From positions 1 through 57,358 of the forward strand of contig NZ_JABMCR010000001.1 in assembly GCF_013179555.1 (NCBI RefSeq): a DNA stretch of 57,358 nt. The letters run 5' to 3'. Below the pieces are notes generated by a model. It did no database searches, was not told the origin of the DNA, and saw only the letters and a program-made list of their open reading frames with translations. A program made the translations under genes and the position numbers. Source of the stretch: Bacillus haikouensis. GTDB lineage: Bacteria; Bacillota; Bacilli; Bacillales; Bacillaceae_B. Shown here piece by piece: positions 52,616-57,358 of the stretch (position 1 is its first letter; each line of letters opens with the position of its first letter).

Positions 52616-53755
52616 ATGAACATTTTAATTGCAATGGATTCACTGAAAGGGAGTCTTTCATCAGTAGAAGCAAATAAGGCGGTGGCGGAAGGGTTCGTAC
52701 AGGTGGATTCTAATTGGACCATTCAGACTGTTCCGGTTGCCGATGGCGGGGAAGGTACCGTGGAGGCACTCGTCAATGCGACGGACGGTGAATTTATCGA
52801 AGCAATTGTGACAGGGCCTCTGGGTAAGCCTGTTCAGTCAACTTACGGGATTTTGGGAAATAAGGTGACAGCTGTTATTGAAGTGGCGGAAGCGTGCGGT
52901 TTGCCATTATTAACAAAGGAACAACTCAACCCTCTAAACACAAACACCTATGGCGTGGGGGAACTAATCATAGACGCCCTGGAAAAAGGATGTAGTGAAT
53001 TTATCATTGGGCTTGGTGGAAGCGCTACAAATGATGCCGGGGTTGGGATGCTTCAAGCATTGGGATATCAATTTTTCACTCATGATGGAGCGCTTATAGG
53101 CTTCGGGGGGTCAGAACTTAAATCCATCGCTAAAGTGGATGCCCGTAATGTATCCGATAGGGTAAAAGCGGCTAATTTCCAGGTTGCTTGTGATGTAAAC
53201 AATCCCCTCTATGGACCGGACGGTGCGGCATTTATCTATGGTCCTCAAAAGGGGGCGACACTTGATATGGTTGAAGAGCTTGACAATGGGTTGAGACATT
53301 TTGCAGATGTCACGTTGGAGCAGTCCGGGATTGATTTGCAGCAGATTTCTGGAGCGGGAGCAGCGGGTGGGTTAGGCGCTGCTTTTGCGGGATTCTTGAA
53401 TGGTGAGCTGGAATCTGGTGCTGAGTTGGTTCTTGAACAGACCCGGTTGGAGAAGAAGCTTAAGGGAGTTGATTTCGTTATTACAGGGGAAGGGAAGCTG
53501 GATGGACAAACTTCAATGGGAAAAGCTCCAGCTGGAATTGCTCGTGCGGCATCAAAGCTCAGCATCCCCGTCATTGCAATAGCTGGAGATATTTCTGAGG
53601 GCAGCCCCTCTCTTTATGAATCTGGAATTACCGCTTATTTTACGATTGTAAGTGGGCCGATTCCTTTAGAGGAAGCGATGAGTCCGGAAGTTACACTGAA
53701 AAATCTAAGGAGAACTGCTGAGCAGATTGGAAGGCTTTGGTGCGCCGCTAAATGA
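52616..53755 (+). CDS. glxK: Glycerate kinase (GlxK/GarK family)
   Basis: A 379 aa family-1 glycerate kinase. DSLKGSLSSVEANKA lies at the N-terminus, with VADGGEGTVEAL, GLGGSATNDAGVGM, ISGAGAAGGLGAAF and VITGEGKLDGQT. It phosphorylates the glycerate released by the mannosidase to a phosphoglycerate that enters lower glycolysis. It is transcribed divergently from the RpiR regulator and has a strong AGGAGGG ribosome-binding site. Confidence 0.94.
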   Translation: MNILIAMDSLKGSLSSVEANKAVAEGFVQVDSNWTIQTVPVADGGEGTVEALVNATDGEFIEAIVTGPLGKPVQSTYGILGNKVTAVIEVAEACGLPLLTKEQLNPLNTNTYGVGELIIDALEKGCSEFIIGLGGSATNDAGVGMLQALGYQFFTHDGALIGFGGSELKSIAKVDARNVSDRVKAANFQVACDVNNPLYGPDGAAFIYGPQKGATLDMVEELDNGLRHFADVTLEQSGIDLQQISGAGAAGGLGAAFAGFLNGELESGAELVLEQTRLEKKLKGVDFVITGEGKLDGQTSMGKAPAGIARAASKLSIPVIAIAGDISEGSPSLYESGITAYFTIVSGPIPLEEAMSPEVTLKNLRRTAEQIGRLWCAAK

Positions 53756-53837
53756 AGTATTGGAGTGTTGCCGGGCAAGCTGGTACACTCAAGGAGTACA
53801 TTAGTTTGCGGGAGAAGAAAGTGCCCGGCATAGATAT

Positions 53838-54332
53838 TTATTTGTGAATCGATGGATCAGGGTTTTCTGATGGACCTGGCTTTTCGAAACGGTTTTGAAA
53901 AGCGTAATTGATTAGGGAAAGCGAATAGCAAATGATAAATAATGTTGTAGGTGTGTATCTTTTTAACTTATAGTGACCAATTTTTTGGAAAAATGGATTT
54001 AAGAGATACGCAAATATACCATCAATAATTAAATTGCAAAAAGCATATAATGTAAATTTTTTATAAGTAAAATGGAATACCCATAAATTTATTGTGAAAA
54101 AAGGGCCAAATATAAAGGCTAATGCGTCAAAGACCATATACTTATATCCACCTTTTACTTGCCACCATTTAAAAATAGGGTTTATAAGAGTCTGTATTAA
54201 CATGATCGATGAGCAAAATAGAGTCACTGGAAAGAATCTTTTAAAGGATTGTTTAGGCAGGAAAAAGATAATAATTGTCCATAAAACAATGGCATTAAAT
54301 ATTCTGAAAAAGTTCACCAACAAATTTATCAC
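53838..54332 (-). CDS. CBO0543-family membrane protein
   Basis: A 164 aa protein with about five hydrophobic helices and the family motifs FLPKQSFKRFFPVTLF and VFDALAFIFGPFFTINLW. These small integral membrane proteins are common in spore-forming Bacilli; no function is known. It stands alone, with AGGTGTGATAAATTTG before the start. Confidence 0.75.
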   Translation of the reverse strand: MINLLVNFFRIFNAIVLWTIIIFFLPKQSFKRFFPVTLFCSSIMLIQTLINPIFKWWQVKGGYKYMVFDALAFIFGPFFTINLWVFHFTYKKFTLYAFCNLIIDGIFAYLLNPFFQKIGHYKLKRYTPTTLFIICYSLSLINYAFQNRFEKPGPSENPDPSIHK

Positions 54333-54482
54333 ACCTCCAGTTTATCTTAGGATGTGAATTTAAATCGATACTATTCAACACATTCGGCTGAGTCAGCAGC
54401 AACTTCGCATTAAGCAGTTAGTTGTGCAGCATCTCCAATCAACAGCTGAAACTGGCTCCATACGAAACGATTGCTCTAAATA

Positions 54483-54525
54483 AAAAATCCGGACTAACTA
54501 GAATTCTAATCAGTCCGGGTTTTTT
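54483..54525. terminator. Bidirectional terminator
   Basis: CCGGACT/AGTCCGG with flanking A-run and T-run. It lies downstream of the lipoprotein gene on the minus strand. Confidence 0.85.
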
Positions 54526-54595
54526 AGATTATAACTTTTTTGTTCCAGTATGTTTTATGCATTTTATTTCCTTTATCAGTTCATTTAATGTTGTA

Positions 54596-55513
54596 TTATT
54601 GAGGTATTCCACGATCCATAATTTCCGTCCAATTGTTTCCATTGTCTTTTGTACGGTAGATATCATTCTTATAAGTCACAAAGGTCAATTCCGACTGATC
54701 ATTAGGATTATAAGCAATGAACATGATCGGGTTATCTGCTTTTATCGGAGGCAATTGATATTCTCTTTCTTCAAGTGTTTCGAGGTTGAACTTGACCAGA
54801 TTGATTCCCCCGCCATCTACACTGGAGTATATTCCGGTCTTGTCATTCAAAAGGATACTTGTAGTCGGTTTGCCTTGATTTATTGGAGAGAAAGTATCCC
54901 CTCCATCTTCAGAAAGGAATGCTCCATCCTGGCTGCTGATTGCAGCAACATTTTTATTGGTCGGGTGGACGGCCAATCCTCCGATCCTATCCGGATAAAT
55001 TCCTTCCATCTTTTTCTTCTCCCAATTCTCACCTTCGTCACTTGAAGAATAAAGTCCAGTGTCCAATTGTGAATTAGACTCTTGATTGAAGACCAGTAGT
55101 TGGCCGGATTGATAACCGGCAGAAAGATAATGAAAATCAGTTTTCCCATAAAAAGCGAGTTTATTAATTGTCTTCCCATCATCAGTGCTCTTGATAAGTC
55201 CCAATGGATTCTTCAAGTCTGAACCGTTCTCCGGATGACCGCTTGAATAAAAGCCATCTTTATATGAAGAGAAGCCCATGTAATCATGTTTATTGCTGTT
55301 TGCTTCAGTCCATTTGCTATCTTCGAATTTAAAAAGTCCGTTGTGGGAGGCAATGAAAAAAGCATCGCTATGCTCAGGATAGCCTGCACCATGTAAATGT
55401 TCGACATTCTCTGATTCAGGGGCGATGAACTTATAGTCTTCTTCGGAAGAAGAACATCCCGTCATGAATAGTCCTGTTACAAATAAAATACCGATCGTTT
55501 TTTTGAATTTCAT
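54596..55513 (-). CDS. Lipoprotein, F510_1955 glycosylhydrolase-like beta-propeller family
   Basis: A 305 aa protein. The signal peptide KKTIGILFVTGLFMTGC gives a lipobox with Cys20, followed by SSSEED. The mature part has HLHGAGY near residue 36. It also has repeated S(S/T)DDG/DEGENW-type BNR/sortilin-like Asp-box motifs (STDDGKT, SSDEGENWE, LSEDGGDTF, TKDNGNNWT), so it is a beta-propeller on the outer membrane face. The start at 55513 follows AGGAGAATACAT; upstream codons are not needed. It lies 25 nt after the response regulator and may be controlled by it. Confidence 0.85.
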   Translation of the reverse strand: MKFKKTIGILFVTGLFMTGCSSSEEDYKFIAPESENVEHLHGAGYPEHSDAFFIASHNGLFKFEDSKWTEANSNKHDYMGFSSYKDGFYSSGHPENGSDLKNPLGLIKSTDDGKTINKLAFYGKTDFHYLSAGYQSGQLLVFNQESNSQLDTGLYSSSDEGENWEKKKMEGIYPDRIGGLAVHPTNKNVAAISSQDGAFLSEDGGDTFSPINQGKPTTSILLNDKTGIYSSVDGGGINLVKFNLETLEEREYQLPPIKADNPIMFIAYNPNDQSELTFVTYKNDIYRTKDNGNNWTEIMDRGIPQ

Positions 55514-55538
55514 ATGTATTCTCCTGCTTTCATTATGG

Positions 55539-56225
55539 TTATACTTTCCACTGATAACCAATGCCCCATATGGTGGATAAATGATTTTCTATGGGAAACT
55601 GAGCTGCTTTCAATTTATCCCGAAGGTTACGGATATGAGAATCAACCGTGCGTATCTCAGTGTCCGAAGCATTATCCCATATCATCAATAGAAGCTGCTG
55701 ACGAGTATACACCCGTTCAGGTTTTTTCATTAAGGCTTCAAGTAATTTAAATTCTTTCAGGGTAAGGTTGATCTGTTTTTCGTTGTGATTTAAGGAATAG
55801 GACTGATAATCCAATTGGAAATCACCTCTGATCAAGAGGTGTGAGTCTGCAATTTGGAATTCGTTTTTATGCCTTCTTAAAGCGGCTTTGATTTTTGCCA
55901 GAAGCACTTCTTCGTCAAATGGTTTGGTAAGATAATCATCCGCCCCCAGCTCAAGGCCATTGATGAGATCTGCTTTTGTATCTCTTGCGGTAAGCATGAT
56001 GATTGGAATCGACGAGAATTTCCTGATCTTTTCACATGCTTCCCACCCTGACATCTCAGGCATCATGATGTCGAGCAGCAACAAATCAACGTCTTTCTTT
56101 TTCAGGTGCTGAATGGCTTCATGTCCATTATTGATTTTCGTGCAGGAAAAGCCGTTCGGTTTAAGAAAAAGTTCAATCAGGTTCAGCATTCTTGCTTCAT
56201 CATCCACGATCAGAATGTTTGTCAT
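55539..56225 (-). CDS. OmpR/PhoB-family response regulator
   Basis: A 228 aa regulator. The receiver domain has phospho-acceptor Asp52 (LLLLDIMMPEMSGWE), the acidic pocket VDDE and Lys in TKPFDEEVLL. A C-terminal winged helix (LTLKEFKLLEALMKKPERVY, then RTVDSHIRNLRDKL) binds DNA. It overlaps the kinase gene by 4 nt. The signal is unknown. Confidence 0.95.
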   Translation of the reverse strand: MTNILIVDDEARMLNLIELFLKPNGFSCTKINNGHEAIQHLKKKDVDLLLLDIMMPEMSGWEACEKIRKFSSIPIIMLTARDTKADLINGLELGADDYLTKPFDEEVLLAKIKAALRRHKNEFQIADSHLLIRGDFQLDYQSYSLNHNEKQINLTLKEFKLLEALMKKPERVYTRQQLLLMIWDNASDTEIRTVDSHIRNLRDKLKAAQFPIENHLSTIWGIGYQWKV

Positions 56226-57358
56226 GTGGCGTTCTCCTTAATCGGAATATGTATTTGTACAGTCGTACCTTTTCCGGATGTACTTCTTACGGTGATTTCT
56301 CCTTTGTGCGCTTCGACCAATTCTTTTACGATTGATAACCCAAGTCCCGATCCGCCAAGCTCTCTTGTTCGCGACTTTTCTACCCGGTACAAGCGGTTAA
56401 AGATGTTAGGAAGAGAGGTTTGATCAATACCGAATCCTTCGTCCACCAGGGTGAATGTGACATTTTTTGAATCAGGGATTGCAGTCAGAGTCACGGTCGT
56501 CTCCTCTAGTGAATACTTTCTAGCATTATCAAGCAGGTTAAGAAGGATTTGTTCCAATCGAATCGGATCCGCATGAATAATCCGATTCGTATCACACTTA
56601 ACATGTAATCTCATTTTTTTATTCAGAAAGGCGGGATTCACTTTTGAATATAATCTGTTTAGAAAAGGGCAAAGTTCAAATGATTCTTTTGAAATTGTAA
56701 ATGTATTTTCATCAAGCTTTGCAAGCTCAAACAGATTTTCTACCAGTTTTACAATGGTTTCGGTTTCTTCCTCAATGATTTGAAGGTATTTTGTTCTCTC
56801 TTGTTCTGCAATCCCTTCCCTGCGTGCAACCGTTGTGTATCCTTGAACATAAGTCAGAGGAGTTCTCAGTTCATGGGAAATGTTGGCGAGGAACTCGGCC
56901 CGCTCTGCCTTTATGGTTTCTAAATCGTCCGATAACTTCTGGATTGCGCTGGATAATTGTCCGAGCTCGTCATTTCCAGCTCTCGGGAGCCGCACGTTAA
57001 AAACTCCATTGCTGATTTTCTCGGTGGCCGTCTTCATTTTAACGAGCGGTCTGGTTAAAAGTTTTGAAAGAATAAAATGAATGAATACCATTAAGATTAA
57101 ACTGAGCACTCCCGCAATCAGAAAGTGAGAGTTCAACTCACTAATCAATGCTCTTAAAGATCCTGTGTTTTTAAACATATAAATATATCCAGCCTGACTG
57201 TCTGAATGAAAGGAAGAGACAGTTGCTATATAATCGTTCTTTCGGTAATTATCCTCTAAAATACGGCTGTTCGGATAAAAAGATGAATTCAATGATGTTT
57301 TATCGATTATTTGTTCCATTTCAGGAAGAATTCTGTCAGAGGCAATGATCGGCTCCAT
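56222..57358 (-). CDS. Sensor histidine kinase, truncated by the window edge
   Basis: 378 residues are visible. They include part of an extracellular sensor region, a transmembrane helix (visible residues 79-99), HAMP domain, HisKA with His162 (ANISHELRTPLTYVQGY), and HATPase with N box NLLDNARKYS, DEGFGID and GSGLGLSIVKELVEAHKG. The first membrane segment lies beyond 57358, so the ATG at the edge is probably not the true start. It pairs with the response regulator. Confidence 0.93.
   Translation of the reverse strand: MEPIIASDRILPEMEQIIDKTSLNSSFYPNSRILEDNYRKNDYIATVSSFHSDSQAGYIYMFKNTGSLRALISELNSHFLIAGVLSLILMVFIHFILSKLLTRPLVKMKTATEKISNGVFNVRLPRAGNDELGQLSSAIQKLSDDLETIKAERAEFLANISHELRTPLTYVQGYTTVARREGIAEQERTKYLQIIEEETETIVKLVENLFELAKLDENTFTISKESFELCPFLNRLYSKVNPAFLNKKMRLHVKCDTNRIIHADPIRLEQILLNLLDNARKYSLEETTVTLTAIPDSKNVTFTLVDEGFGIDQTSLPNIFNRLYRVEKSRTRELGGSGLGLSIVKELVEAHKGEITVRSTSGKGTTVQIHIPIKENAT

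Overview
The window looks like chromosome of a low-to-moderate GC Gram-positive Bacillaceae species (Bacillus or a close relative). The gene order rapZ-glmR-whiA-crh-clpP, sigL, cggR-gapA-pgk-tpiA-gpmI-eno, secG-est-rnr-smpB-ssrA follows the Bacillus subtilis core. The ribosome-binding sites are strong AGGAGG types, and CtsR, CggR and CcpA-type operators sit where Bacillus has them. Accessory blocks interrupt this core.

Layout. 1-5203: the end of an SGNH hydrolase, a Nudix-rapZ-glmR-whiA-crh operon, and convergent clpP with a CtsR box. 5350-19291: a 13.9 kb integrative element with all genes on the + strand, bounded by a 26 bp direct repeat that is the 5' part of tRNA-Arg(CCG). 19341-20833: non-coding or decayed sequence. 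20834-30666: a catabolic island with two related MHS-family transporters, a succinate-semialdehyde-dehydrogenase-like enzyme, a beta-hydroxyacid-dehydrogenase-like reductase, a class II aldolase, a GntR regulator, a PFK-family kinase and a zinc alcohol dehydrogenase. 30667-31752: transposase debris. 31753-46705: sigL, a glutaredoxin-like gene, the cggR glycolytic operon, secG, est-rnr, smpB and tmRNA. 46979-53755: a mannosylglycerate module (mngB, PTS mngA, RpiR regulator, divergent glycerate kinase). 53838-57358: a CBO0543 membrane protein, an F510_1955-type lipoprotein and a response regulator/histidine kinase pair that runs off the right edge.

The integrative element is the most unusual part. 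It carries a tyrosine integrase, two winged-helix proteins, a serine resolvase, an XRE regulator, small and large terminase, an HNH nuclease and a tail tape-measure protein. I find no portal, capsid, protease, tail tube, baseplate or lysis gene, so it resembles a phage satellite that would package with, and perhaps resize the tail of, a helper phage. It has intrinsic terminators after most genes, two palindrome-overlapped promoters, a switch-like RNA leader, an independently terminated structured RNA, iteron-like repeats, and a replacement promoter for the tRNA it interrupts. By my manual scan it has only about 20 GATC sites, of which 18 are in the context CTGATC/GATCAG; the flanking chromosome does not show this.

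Working together: the glycolytic operon is repressed through a CggR operator downstream of its promoter. The mannosylglycerate module should import and phosphorylate its substrate, split it into mannose-6-phosphate and glycerate, and feed glycerate as phosphoglycerate into that glycolytic trunk. The 20.8-30.7 kb island encodes a kinase-aldolase route for an unidentified sugar or sugar acid. Two regularly spaced operator arrays (33148-33246 and 42041-42221) and a three-copy palindromic repeat family are further features that the genes do not explain.
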